64,000 nt of DNA, from contig JAHDGK010000027.1 in assembly GCA_020627685.1 (NCBI GenBank), positions 1 to 64,000 of the forward strand, read 5' to 3'. The stretch is from Granulosicoccus sp. Lineage in GTDB: Bacteria > Pseudomonadota > Gammaproteobacteria > Granulosicoccales > Granulosicoccaceae. Position numbers and translations under genes: made by a program. Shown here piece after piece: positions 1 to 7,764 of the stretch (positions are counted from its first letter, which is position 1; each line of letters opens with the position of its first letter). The notes below the pieces were generated by a model. It did not search any database. It was not told where the DNA came from and saw only the letters and a program-made list of their open reading frames with translations.

Positions 1-1
1 T

Positions 2-346
2 GCTTGGGCAATCACGATATTTCTGCTGCAAGTTTCCCCGTCCAGCGTCGCGGCATCCCCATCCTGGTGTAATGCCGAAGCATTAAATCCAACGGAACAA
101 ATCATTTGCGATGATCCGACGCTCTCGCAGGCAGATGCATTGCTTGAACAACTGTATCGAGCCATATTGAGCTTCAGAGGATTGGAAGGACACGAGGGTA
201 TGTGGCCCGGCGAAATCATCTCCAACCAGCGGGATTGGATTGTTGAGCGAAATAATTTACGCGACCGTACAGAAATACTGGATGCCTACTCTGCCCGAAT
301 TCAGTCTCTAACCAGCGTGTTAAAACTGCGCTGGCAGCCTCTTTAG
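2..346 (+). CDS. LprI-like (DUF1311) secreted protein, 5' end outside window
   Basis: The frame is open from the first bases of the window and ends at a TAG at 344-346, so the true start lies upstream. The first visible residues (AITIFLLQV...) look like the hydrophobic part of a signal peptide. The mature part has the LprI/DUF1311 pattern: a Cys in CNAEA, then EQIIC, a 'LSQADALLEQLYRA' helix, and QRDWIVERNNLRDR. Members are small periplasmic proteins with four cysteines; some inhibit lysozyme. Here the third and fourth cysteines, normally near 'W..ERD.C', are missing, so at most one disulfide can form. The lysozyme-inhibitor role is only a family-level suggestion. Confidence 0.6.
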   Translation, partial: AWAITIFLLQVSPSSVAASPSWCNAEALNPTEQIICDDPTLSQADALLEQLYRAILSFRGLEGHEGMWPGEIISNQRDWIVERNNLRDRTEILDAYSARIQSLTSVLKLRWQPL

Positions 347-396
347 TTAGTAGACTTGAAAGCTATTGAGTCACAACAAGAGGTAGCACTAACGTT

Positions 397-885
397 ATGT
401 CAGAGAGCAAATCAAAAGTTACTGAACACGAGTACACCTCTACGATAATCTGGACGGGTAATACGGGAACAGGAACCAGTGCCTACCGCGCCTATGAACG
501 CACTTGGGATATCAACACGCCGGGTAAACCAGTCGTGCATTGTTCAAACGATCCGCTCTTAGGTGGTGATCCTGGCCTGCCAAATCCTGAAGACCTTTTG
601 CTTAGCGCAGTCTCAGCGTGCCATATGCTTTGGTATCTACACTTAGCCAGTAACGCTGGAATTATCGTACAGGCCTACACGGACAGTCCGATTGGAACCG
701 GCGAAGTTGCAAGCAGCGGCGCAGGTCGATTCACCAGCGTAACGTTAAAGCCCACAATTACTTTATCCGAAGGTTCAGACGTAAGCATCGCCGATGCAAT
801 ACACGCGGATATTCACCAATACTGCTTTATCGCTCGGTCTTTAAATTTCCCAGTGAAGTTCGACGCTACCTATACGGTGGCGTAA
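397..885 (+). CDS. OsmC family protein
   Basis: A 162-residue protein of the OsmC/Ohr fold, which reduces organic hydroperoxides using two cysteines. The first conserved Cys lies in LLSAVSACHML (about residue 75) and the second in the helix HQYCFIARS (about residue 144), matching the usual spacing. The N-terminal TIIWTGNTGTGT strand and the PNPEDLLLSAVSAC segment are typical of the OsmC subgroup sometimes annotated as 'peroxiredoxin, OsmC family'. It starts 50 bases after the LprI-like gene on the same strand and converges with the LysR-type gene. Family assignment is strong. The natural peroxide substrate cannot be read from sequence. Confidence 0.85.
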   Translation: MSESKSKVTEHEYTSTIIWTGNTGTGTSAYRAYERTWDINTPGKPVVHCSNDPLLGGDPGLPNPEDLLLSAVSACHMLWYLHLASNAGIIVQAYTDSPIGTGEVASSGAGRFTSVTLKPTITLSEGSDVSIADAIHADIHQYCFIARSLNFPVKFDATYTVA

Positions 886-912
886 CTAACCAACACCAGT
901 CTTGCAATTGAC

Positions 913-1815
913 TTACTTTTCAGCGAAGACAGATTCAGCTGTACTAGCGATTTTTAGAACAGATGAATGACGAAGCTTTCGTTGCGGAGAGATAGCAATG
1001 TAGGTTTCCTGCACATCTTCTGCCGTACCAATTTTTATCGCGCGAGAGCTATTTCTGACGTCGTCAGCAATAACCTCGGGTGCTGGAAATACACCTAAAC
1101 CTGCTTCACCGAAAGTCTTCATCAACGCACTATCGTCAAATTCAGCAGCAACTGTCGGTTGAATTTCTCGCTCATCAAACCAGTGATCGAGACTACGTCG
1201 AAGTGCACTTGATGCATTGGGTAGCAACAAAGGCAGCTCGCCTAAGCACTGTGGAAATTTCAGGGTCTGTTGCTTAACTAAGCTTTCTGGTGCGAAGAAC
1301 GCTATATTGCTGGAGCCTAACGTATGGTTATAGGCTCGCACATTAAGCTCTGTCGGCACCGGACGATCTGAGAGTATTAAGTCAATTTTGTGAACCGACA
1401 AATCGGCAAGCAAGGCTTCCAATTTACCTTCAGAACAGCAAAGGCGCGCAGGATCTTCATCCGTTAGCGTATCACCGAGCAAACGACAGGCAACGGACTT
1501 GGGAAAGGAATCGACAATGCCCACCCTCAATGCTCGCGGACTCTTCTGTGCCGTGTTAGACAAGCGTTGTGTAAGCGCGATGCCCACAGAAAATATTTCA
1601 TCTGCGTAGCCTTGTACAACGCGCCCAGTATCGGACAACGTTAAACCGCGCCCCACCCTGATAAACAAGGCTTCTCCAACAGCTTCTTCAAGCAGTTTTA
1701 TCTGGCCGCTCACAGTTTGAGGGGTCAAGTGCAAAACCTTGGCAGCTCTTGCCACACTGCCTTCTCTTGCCACCGTATAAAAATAAAGTAGGTGGTTGTA
1801 GTTCAGATGACGCAT
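913..1815 (-). CDS. nhaR: LysR-type transcriptional regulator, NhaR-like
   Basis: A 300-residue LysR-family regulator with an N-terminal winged helix-turn-helix (residues about 3-62) and a C-terminal periplasmic-binding-protein-like effector domain. The N-terminus (HLNYNHLLYFYTVAREGSVA, then LTPQTVSGQIKLLEE and LFIRVGRGL) closely resembles E. coli NhaR, which activates the Na+/H+ antiporter gene nhaA in response to Na+. ATG at 1815 is preferred over the adjacent TTG at 1818. The gene lies 40 bases downstream of a Ca2+/Na+ antiporter gene on the same strand, so it may be co-transcribed with it. Control of that antiporter is an inference; no nhaA is visible. Confidence 0.75.
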   Translation of the reverse strand: MRHLNYNHLLYFYTVAREGSVARAAKVLHLTPQTVSGQIKLLEEAVGEALFIRVGRGLTLSDTGRVVQGYADEIFSVGIALTQRLSNTAQKSPRALRVGIVDSFPKSVACRLLGDTLTDEDPARLCCSEGKLEALLADLSVHKIDLILSDRPVPTELNVRAYNHTLGSSNIAFFAPESLVKQQTLKFPQCLGELPLLLPNASSALRRSLDHWFDEREIQPTVAAEFDDSALMKTFGEAGLGVFPAPEVIADDVRNSSRAIKIGTAEDVQETYIAISPQRKLRHSSVLKIASTAESVFAEK

Positions 1816-1855
1816 CAATAATTACCTGTATACCGATCGCCGGCGAATTCATTTA

Positions 1856-2797
1856 TCACCGTAAGAGCAATACTGTGTAAACAACAAAGGAGCTCAGTAA
1901 GGCACCTCCAGCCAGTCGGGAAATGTATCCCGGGAACCAGGCCAGCAATGCCAACAAAAGAGACAACAAGACCATTGTCATTAACGGCAGATTTCCTACT
2001 CCACCACTGTCTATAGGCGCGATCATGCCACTCATACCCAATACCAAACCGATATTGAGTAAGTTAGAGCCAACAACATTGCCAACTGCCATAGCGCTGT
2101 CTCGCCGTGCAACCGCCAAGACAGTCGCTGTAATTTCCGGTAGGCCTGTGCCTATGGAGGTAACGGTAAGTGCGATGACTGCATCCGGCACACCGAATAT
2201 CTGAGCCAAGCCCACCCCACCCCAAATTAGCCCTTCTGCACCAATAATCAGCAGGAGAATTCCACCCAAGACCTGCAGCCCGCTGCGGCCATAGCTCTGC
2301 GACTTAGCCTCGCTGACGCTGGTTCCCAAAGCCTCTTCCATATCTGGCGGAGGGCCATCGACTCGCATCGCCCACAACACACTGGCGAAGGCGGACAAAA
2401 ATAGAATCAAACCTTCGCTACGGCCCAGATGACCGTCTATCAGAAAGAAGTAGCCCAGTAGCGTGAGCACAATCATCAGAGGTAGCTGGTGAACCTTAAT
2501 AGCCCGATCGATGCTGAGCGGTATGATCAAAGCCCCCAAGCCCAGAACGATTGCCAGGTTGACGACGTTTGATCCAACGACGTTACCGGCGGCCATGTCT
2601 CCATAACCTTGTATCGCCGCACCCGCGCTCACAAAGAGCTCTGGAGCACTGGTTCCCAGTGACACCAAAACAAAGCCAATGATGGCAGCAGACCACCCCA
2701 GCTTTGTACCTATGGTGGTTGCTCCTTTCAGCAGCAGATCACCACCGTAGTAGAGACCTACACAGCCTCCAGCAATCGCCAAAATATAAAGCAGCAT
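1856..2797 (-). CDS. Calcium/sodium antiporter, CaCA family (YrbG-like)
   Basis: A 313-residue inner-membrane protein with about ten hydrophobic segments arranged as two inverted repeats. Each repeat carries the CaCA alpha motif: 'VSLGTSAPELFVS' with 'GNVVGSNVVNLAIVLG' in the first half, and 'SIGTGLPEITATVLA' with 'GNVVGSNLLNIGLVLG' in the second. The Glu and Asn residues of these motifs line the ion-exchange site. Length is typical of bacterial YrbG-type exchangers, which swap cytoplasmic Ca2+ for Na+ or H+. It is followed on the same strand by an NhaR-like regulator, a pairing that suggests Na+-dependent control. Confidence 0.85.
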   Translation of the reverse strand: MLLYILAIAGGCVGLYYGGDLLLKGATTIGTKLGWSAAIIGFVLVSLGTSAPELFVSAGAAIQGYGDMAAGNVVGSNVVNLAIVLGLGALIIPLSIDRAIKVHQLPLMIVLTLLGYFFLIDGHLGRSEGLILFLSAFASVLWAMRVDGPPPDMEEALGTSVSEAKSQSYGRSGLQVLGGILLLIIGAEGLIWGGVGLAQIFGVPDAVIALTVTSIGTGLPEITATVLAVARRDSAMAVGNVVGSNLLNIGLVLGMSGMIAPIDSGGVGNLPLMTMVLLSLLLALLAWFPGYISRLAGGALLSSFVVYTVLLLR

Positions 2798-2992
2798 GAG
2801 TTAGTTAAGATTCCCGTGATAATTCGCTTATCGAGCTGCCCGTAGGCCTCGATACTGAAGGCCAGCTGCTGTGTGCGCAGCACATCTCGTGGCCTGTACA
2901 TAGTGTCGGCCAGAATTATAGTCAGGAATAGTCGTGCTTTTCTGTCAAATGATTCGTTATTTACGATCAATAAAAACGATTTCAGATGCTAA

Positions 2993-3925
2993 CTACGCGA
3001 AAGCTCGCTGAATCACCGGAATGTAGTGGTCAACCAGCATGATGCCGAAAAGCCACATCAGGTAATTGATAGAAAAAACGAAGGTTTTCATGGGTTGTTT
3101 GACCGCTGAATCATCAAACAACTTCCAGGCATGAAATAGAAACATCGCGCCCAAAATCACGGCACCCGCAAGATACAGTGGACCGCTCATTCTTATCAGA
3201 TACGGCAGCAGCGTGACGATGACCAACAACACCGTGTACAGAAAAATCTGCACCCGAGTGAAAGGAATTCCATGCGTGACCGGCAACATCGGAATATCTA
3301 CCTTCGCATAGTCATCACGCCGATGTATGGCCAGCGCCCAGAAATGCGGCGGCGTCCAAATAAAAACAATCAGAAATAGCAATAACGCACCGGCAGTCAC
3401 TTCATTCGTGACAGCCGCCCACCCCAACACTGGAGGCATGGCGCCCGCAGCTCCACCTATAACGATATTTTGCGGCGTGGCACGTTTGAGATAGACGGTA
3501 TAAACAACGGCATACCCGATTAACGAGAAGAACGTTAATACGGCTGTTAAGGGATTTACCAGAAACACCAACATCACCATGGCGATAACGCCTAAGAGCA
3601 GCGCAAAAACCAGGCATTGCCGAGTAGATAGAGCCCCTTGGGGAATCGGCCGGTTCTCGGTGCGTTTCATGATTGCATCGGTACGCTGGTCGATAACGTG
3701 ATTGATTGCAGCTGCAGAACTCGAGGCAAGGCCGATTCCTAGCAAACCGAAAAACGTTTCCTGCAGCGGCAGCCAAAGCGGCACGGCCAACGCCATACCC
3801 ACCAACGCCGTAAACACCAGCAGCAAAACCACCTTTGGCTTGGTTATCTCCAGATAATCACGCCAATGCAGCAAGCTGTGAGACAGCAGACCTTCAGCAG
3901 ACTTGGTTTGTGTTGTGGTTTTCAT
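2993..3925 (-). CDS. ctaB: Protoheme IX farnesyltransferase (heme O synthase)
   Basis: A 310-residue UbiA-superfamily membrane prenyltransferase that adds a farnesyl group to heme b, giving heme O for the cytochrome oxidase. It shows the first Asp-rich region as '[19 protein letters not shown]' (about residues 71-89) and the second near '[16 protein letters not shown]', plus '[11 protein letters not shown]'. The start [21 protein letters not shown] is characteristic of CyoE/CtaB. It is the last gene of the SURF1 / SCO-like / ctaB group. In related clusters ctaA (heme A synthase) sits just before ctaB, but here there is room for none: the SCO-like gene ends 53 bases upstream. Confidence 0.93.
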   Translation of the reverse strand: MKTTTQTKSAEGLLSHSLLHWRDYLEITKPKVVLLLVFTALVGMALAVPLWLPLQETFFGLLGIGLASSSAAAINHVIDQRTDAIMKRTENRPIPQGALSTRQCLVFALLLGVIAMVMLVFLVNPLTAVLTFFSLIGYAVVYTVYLKRATPQNIVIGGAAGAMPPVLGWAAVTNEVTAGALLLFLIVFIWTPPHFWALAIHRRDDYAKVDIPMLPVTHGIPFTRVQIFLYTVLLVIVTLLPYLIRMSGPLYLAGAVILGAMFLFHAWKLFDDSAVKQPMKTFVFSINYLMWLFGIMLVDHYIPVIQRAFA

Positions 3926-3978
3926 TCAGTTCCGGCACGGCGTAAAATCCAGATACACTGGGCTCTTGGTGCAGAAAT

Positions 3979-4638
3979 TTACCCGATGCGAGACACTTTT
4001 AATAGGTGTTTTATATCTTTAAGCATCGAATTGGGTTTTAAATCCGGTGGAAAGCGCAGCATGATGTTGCCAAACGGGTCTATCAGGTAAATGGCATTAT
4101 CAATTTTCTCCATGCCTTCCTGCGCGGCGCTGACCTGATCGCGCAGTGCAGCCTGCTCAGATTCATCACCTGTGGCGACGATCAGCCCGGGGTGCTCTGC
4201 CAGCAACTCTTTCGACAACTGAGATTCGCTCTCCAAAAGAACGGCTCTTTGAACACGGTCCATTCGATGGTTTAACGCTAGGCGAACTTGTCGCATGTGG
4301 TAGAGATTGAGTTCACAGGCCTCATTGCACTCACCCTCAGGCATGTACAGCATTGTCCAGCTGCCGCGAGCCACGTCCAAGTTGAAAGCAGTGTCACCCT
4401 CACCAAAAGAAAACTCAGTCAATGGAACCGCCGGCTGGATCAATTGCCCGCGGGAAGTGTCTCCCAGTTGGCCACCGCTACTGCGAACCAGATGCAGATA
4501 GATACTCGCTAACAATAAGGGAATCGCAAAAATTGCGATGATGAGTATCAGCTTCATGCGCGAACGACGTCGAACTTCCGGGTCGATCTCGGGGAAATCT
4601 GTCTCAGACTTCATATTGGACTGGCTGGATTCACTCAT
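3979..4638 (-). CDS. SCO-like thioredoxin-fold oxidase assembly protein
   Basis: A 219-residue protein with one N-terminal membrane segment (about residues 30-52, LILIIAIFAIPLLLASIYLHLV) and a periplasmic thioredoxin-like domain. 'WTMLYMPEGECNEACELNLY' contains a Cys-x3-Cys pair spaced as in SCO1, and 'IDNAIYLIDPFGNIMLRFP' matches the SCO 'LIDP.G' strand. However, the SCO copper-ligand His before that strand appears to be Asn here, and no Pro follows the CxxxC motif. It corresponds by position to the uncharacterised gene between SURF1 and COX15 in Pseudomonas oxidase clusters. A role in redox or copper chemistry of oxidase assembly is likely but unproven. Confidence 0.7.
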   Translation of the reverse strand: MSESSQSNMKSETDFPEIDPEVRRRSRMKLILIIAIFAIPLLLASIYLHLVRSSGGQLGDTSRGQLIQPAVPLTEFSFGEGDTAFNLDVARGSWTMLYMPEGECNEACELNLYHMRQVRLALNHRMDRVQRAVLLESESQLSKELLAEHPGLIVATGDESEQAALRDQVSAAQEGMEKIDNAIYLIDPFGNIMLRFPPDLKPNSMLKDIKHLLKVSRIG

Positions 4639-4670
4639 CGTTTGAAAAACTCTAATTAACTAATATGTCG

Positions 4671-5462
4671 CTATTCACTGGAATCGGTCGAGGGACTGTT
4701 CAGTTTGCGGGTATTAACGACAATAAAAATAATGCTCAGGGCTAAGGCCATTGCAAACCATTGAAACGCGTAGCTGTAGTGTTTGGCAGGGCCCGATGCT
4801 GCAGGCTCCCAATTGGCTTCCAGCCACTCAGGCCTGGCCTGATAAACCGTGACATCCGCACCTGTTCCATTCACTGATTGTACTTGTACGACGACTGGCA
4901 GAACTGGCCCACCCAAAATATCCGACAGGGATTCATAATCGAAGAACTGCAATATACGCGGCCAGCCATCGCTTGTCTCCACGGCATCACCGCTGGAAAA
5001 GCCTTTTGAAGGGCGGGACAATAAACCTTCTATAGACAATGATTGTTCTAGCGCGATGGTTGGTAGTTCAATATCTGGCAACTGGCTGCGTGATGCTCCC
5101 GGTGCTACCCAGCCCCGATTAATCAGCACCCATTCGCCCGAAGGCATCTTCACTGGCGATATGACTTCAAAACCCGCTATGCCGTTTTTTGTTCTGTTGT
5201 CCCATAAAAACTGTCGAGTGGGGTCGTAAGTACCTTCAACCAGAACTCGTCTGTAAACTGCTGCAGCACTAATCAGATTGGAAACAGTATTGATAGGTGT
5301 TGCTGAGGCTAGTTGAGCCTGTGTGGCGGACTCCTGGAAAGAGACTTTTAACGCTGCCCGATTCAACTGCCATTGACCCAACCACAGCATGCATGACAGC
5401 ACCGCCACATACAACGCTATCGCCCAAAGCTTAGGCGAAAACTGCCTGCTACCGATGCGCAT
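4671..5462 (-). CDS. SURF1 family cytochrome oxidase assembly protein
   Basis: A 263-residue SURF1 protein: an N-terminal membrane helix (about residues 10-28, including LWLGQWQLNRAALK), a periplasmic domain, and a C-terminal helix (about 225-250) preceded by HYSYAFQWFAMALAL. The family hallmarks 'LGQWQLNRA', 'YRRVLVEGTYD', 'VLINRGWV' and 'HYSYAFQWF' are all present. SURF1 helps insert heme A into subunit I of the oxidase. It heads the SURF1 / SCO-like / ctaB group and its start lies only 17 bases from the start of the divergent DUF2909 gene, so promoter elements of the two must overlap their coding 5' ends. Confidence 0.9.
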   Translation of the reverse strand: MRIGSRQFSPKLWAIALYVAVLSCMLWLGQWQLNRAALKVSFQESATQAQLASATPINTVSNLISAAAVYRRVLVEGTYDPTRQFLWDNRTKNGIAGFEVISPVKMPSGEWVLINRGWVAPGASRSQLPDIELPTIALEQSLSIEGLLSRPSKGFSSGDAVETSDGWPRILQFFDYESLSDILGGPVLPVVVQVQSVNGTGADVTVYQARPEWLEANWEPAASGPAKHYSYAFQWFAMALALSIIFIVVNTRKLNSPSTDSSE

Positions 5463-5479
5463 AGTGGTAACCTAGCGGC

Positions 5480-5791
5480 ATGCTATTAGTCAAAATCATC
5501 GTTCTAGTGCTGCTGGTGTTCGTCATTATCAGCCTTTTCTCAGGACTCTACTTCCTTGTAAAAGATAAGGGTCAATCCAATAGAACCGTTAACGCCTTAA
5601 CTATGCGAATCGGCTTGTCCGTGGTCGCTATTATCGTGGTTTTGATAGCAGGCGTTACAGGCATTCTGGAAATTAACCCAAGCCCGCTTGATGGAAACGC
5701 AACGGTCACAAGGCCGTCATCCGAAGGAGCCCTCTCCGATGAGGCTTCAAAGCCCGGAAGCGGAAGACGTCCAATCCAATCAGGCAACTAG
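5480..5791 (+). CDS. DUF2909 twin-transmembrane protein
   Basis: A 103-residue protein with two hydrophobic segments (about residues 3-27 and 44-64) separated by a short 'KDKGQSNRTVNALTMRIGLS' loop, followed by a polar tail rich in Pro, Ser and Gly. This is the DUF2909 arrangement, a small membrane protein found beside cytochrome oxidase genes in Pseudomonas and relatives, also encoded opposite to its neighbours there. It sits between SURF1 (divergent, 17 bases) and coxC (convergent). Function is unknown; the conserved position points to oxidase assembly or stability. Confidence 0.75.
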   Translation: MLLVKIIVLVLLVFVIISLFSGLYFLVKDKGQSNRTVNALTMRIGLSVVAIIVVLIAGVTGILEINPSPLDGNATVTRPSSEGALSDEASKPGSGRRPIQSGN

Positions 5792-6010
5792 TTAATAATT
5801 TATTCTTACGAAAAAAATCGAGAATACGATCGCTGCTTTCAGGGCAGTTTAAACCCTACGCGCGTGGCTTAGTACCCTAGGGTTCTAAAAAGGCCGCGGA
5901 CACCGCAATCTCTATAACCGTTGAGATCACTCGCCGTTGATCGCCCTGCCCCATTCTCAAGGGATGCAGTGAGCTTGCTTTGTGAGCGAAAATCGGCCTA
6001 CCAAAAACGA

Positions 6011-6037
6011 CAAAAGGGCGAGTAAATCGCCCTTTTG
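6011..6037. terminator. Bidirectional terminator between the DUF2909 gene and coxC
   Basis: A perfect 11-base-pair inverted repeat, CAAAAGGGCGA / TCGCCCTTTTG, with a five-base loop (GTAAA). The A-rich and T-rich stem ends supply a U-tract on either strand. It lies 30 bases past the coxC stop and downstream of the DUF2909 gene, so it probably ends both converging transcripts. The 5792-6010 stretch before it shows no gene. Confidence 0.8.
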
Positions 6038-6066
6038 CCTAACAACCGATATTGAATTTAACTTCG

Positions 6067-6936
6067 TTAGAACAGGTAGACGAAGATAAATAATCCCAGC
6101 CAAACCACATCAACAAAGTGCCAGTACCAAGCGGCTGCCTCAAACGCAAAATGGTTTTCTGCGGAGAAATGATTGCGAATTGCGCGAATCATAACAACGA
6201 AAAGCATAATTGCTCCCATGGTTACGTGGAAGCCGTGAAAGCCGGTGAGCATAAAGAAGGTGGAGCCGTAAATACCACTCGTCAACTTCAGATTCAAAGC
6301 TGTGTACGCGTGAATGTACTCTTCAATCTGCAAGCCGATGAAGATAGCTCCTAAGACGACTGTAGCGAGTAACCACCAAATAAAAGGCTTGCGATGCCCT
6401 GCACGAATCGCGTGGTGAGCGAGAGTACAAGTGACCCCTGATGTCAGTAAGAGCAGTGTATTGATAAGCGGCAGACCAAACCAACCCATAGGCTGGAAGT
6501 TTCCACCCACATCGCCTGGACCATTACTGGGCCAAACGTAGTCGTGACCCGTATGAAGTACAGCATTGGTCATTTCGGCACCACCGCCGCCAACGCCGCC
6601 TAACCATGGACCAGAGAATGATCGCGCGTAGAACAGAGCTCCAAAGAAAGCTGCGAAGAACATGACTTCAGAGAAGATGAACCACATCATGCAAATTCGG
6701 AAGGAACTATCTACCTGGGTGTTGTACGTCCCAGACTCACTCTCTTTGGCAACGAGACCGAACCAGCCAAACATCATAAATACGATGATGGCGGCGCCGA
6801 TGAAAAACAGCTCTTTTCCGAAAGCCGCTTCGTTCAGCCAAAGTCCAAATCCGTAAAAGAAAATGCACAAGCCTATCGAGCCGACAATGGGCCAGCGTGC
6901 ATCGTGCGGGATGAAATAGCCAGTGGCAGTACTCAT
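6067..6936 (-). CDS. coxC: Cytochrome c oxidase subunit III
   Basis: A 289-residue seven-helix membrane protein, subunit III of the aa3/caa3-type heme-copper oxidase. Recognisable blocks are YFIPHDARWPIVGSIGLCIF at the N-terminus, 'MMWFIFSEVMFFAAFFGALF', 'LLTSGVTCTLAHHAI', 'EEYIHAYTALNLKLTSGIYG', 'STFFMLTGFHGFHVTMGAIM' and the C-terminal 'AAAWYWHFVDVVWLGLFIFVY'. The conserved membrane Glu of the second helix pair (SEVMFF) is present. It is the last gene of the coxB-coxA-ctaG-coxC set, 75 bases after ctaG, and is followed by a strong hairpin terminator. Confidence 0.95.
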   Translation of the reverse strand: MSTATGYFIPHDARWPIVGSIGLCIFFYGFGLWLNEAAFGKELFFIGAAIIVFMMFGWFGLVAKESESGTYNTQVDSSFRICMMWFIFSEVMFFAAFFGALFYARSFSGPWLGGVGGGGAEMTNAVLHTGHDYVWPSNGPGDVGGNFQPMGWFGLPLINTLLLLTSGVTCTLAHHAIRAGHRKPFIWWLLATVVLGAIFIGLQIEEYIHAYTALNLKLTSGIYGSTFFMLTGFHGFHVTMGAIMLFVVMIRAIRNHFSAENHFAFEAAAWYWHFVDVVWLGLFIFVYLF

Positions 6937-6950
6937 GTCTGATCCTATTT

Positions 6951-6966
6951 GAGCGCTGCAGCGCTC
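6951..6966. repeat. 16-base perfect palindrome just upstream of coxC
   Basis: GAGCGCTGCAGCGCTC, a perfect palindrome in the ctaG-coxC gap, 14 bases before the coxC start codon. In the mRNA it can form a six-pair stem close to the coxC ribosome-binding region (AGGATC). It could adjust coxC translation or mark a processing point. No T-tract follows directly, so termination is unlikely. Confidence 0.45.
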
Positions 6967-7011
6967 TGTTCGTCAAAAAAAATAGTTACAAATAACCGAT
7001 ATTACGTCGTC

Positions 7012-7572
7012 TTAACTTTGATTCGGCGAGCGGAAAAAAGTGTAGGACAAAGTGACCCTGTCTACATTAATCGGCAAATCCGGGTCAATAATAAACGTCA
7101 ACGGCATATCCTTCGACCCCTTAGGCTCAAAGGCTTGTCGAGTGAAGCAAAAACACTCGGTTTTATTGAAATATTTCGCGGCTGCAAACGGTGTAACACT
7201 CGGGGTTGCCTGCGCAACTACCGCATTGTCACTCAGGTTTTCCGCGTAATAACTGGCGTGATACATCTTGCCAGGGGTAACCGTCATGGTCTTTTCCATC
7301 GGCTTGAAAATCCATGAGCCGCCTTGATTGATACTAGCTACAAATTCAACGATGACTTTTCGGTCTTCAGCAACAATTTCAGTTTGCGTAGCCTGTGCCT
7401 CAGCAATACTCAGGCGGCCTGTTTTGCCGTTAAGCCCTGTGATATCGCAAATGATGTCGTACAGCGGCACCATCAAATAACCAAAACCAAACATGGCAAA
7501 CGCAAGACATACCATCTTGCCCGCCACTCTGGCATGTGATCTACGAGGTGGATCGTGTGGTAAGTCTGTCAC
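7012..7572 (-). CDS. ctaG: Cytochrome c oxidase assembly protein CtaG (Cox11)
   Basis: Cox11/CtaG delivers copper to the CuB site of subunit I. The protein has one N-terminal membrane helix (MVCLAFAMFGFGYLMVPLY) and a periplasmic immunoglobulin-like domain with the copper-binding motif CFCF in 'NKTECFCFTRQAFEPK' and the ending 'VTLSYTFFR'. I choose the GTG at 7572 (V-TDLPHDPPRR) because it overlaps the stop of the preceding small gene as GTGA and has a GAGGGCAGG ribosome site, giving 186 residues. An ATG at 7626 in frame would start inside that small gene. The overlap implies translational coupling. Confidence 0.92.
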   Translation of the reverse strand: MTDLPHDPPRRSHARVAGKMVCLAFAMFGFGYLMVPLYDIICDITGLNGKTGRLSIAEAQATQTEIVAEDRKVIVEFVASINQGGSWIFKPMEKTMTVTPGKMYHASYYAENLSDNAVVAQATPSVTPFAAAKYFNKTECFCFTRQAFEPKGSKDMPLTFIIDPDLPINVDRVTLSYTFFRSPNQS

Positions 7573-7730
7573 GCTACCTGCCCTCTTCCATAAAGAATGT
7601 AAATGATACTTCCAACATAAAGACACAGCGCAATAACTGCCAGACTCAGCGGAAGTCTGTAACGCTTGAAGAAGCCGGGAGATTTCTCCCCCGGTTTCTT
7701 CGCAGTGCTGTCTGACTGTTCGTTACTCAT
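7569..7730 (-). CDS. Small single-helix membrane protein of the oxidase cluster (53 aa)
   Basis: A short gene between coxA and ctaG. It starts at ATG 7730 and encodes MSNEQSDSTAKKPGEK..., then a basic stretch (FFKRYR) and one membrane helix (LPLSLAVIALCLYVGSIIYI), ending ILYGRGQVA. Its TGA stop overlaps the ctaG GTG start (GTGA), and the coxA start-side and ctaG-side spacing is tight. Similar tiny membrane proteins called 'cytochrome oxidase small assembly protein' occupy this slot in other proteobacterial clusters. The role is unproven, but the position, overlap and typical single-helix design make it a credible real gene. Confidence 0.75.
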   Translation of the reverse strand: MSNEQSDSTAKKPGEKSPGFFKRYRLPLSLAVIALCLYVGSIIYILYGRGQVA

Positions 7731-7764
7731 AGCAGTGTTATTAAACTGAGCCTTTGAAGCCCCG

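Noticed and set aside
2758..2970. 70-residue minus-strand frame between ctaB and the Ca2+/Na+ antiporter gene
   Set aside because: It overlaps the start of the antiporter gene by 40 bases on the same strand, shows no motif and has no clear ribosome site; the gap is more likely promoter and leader.
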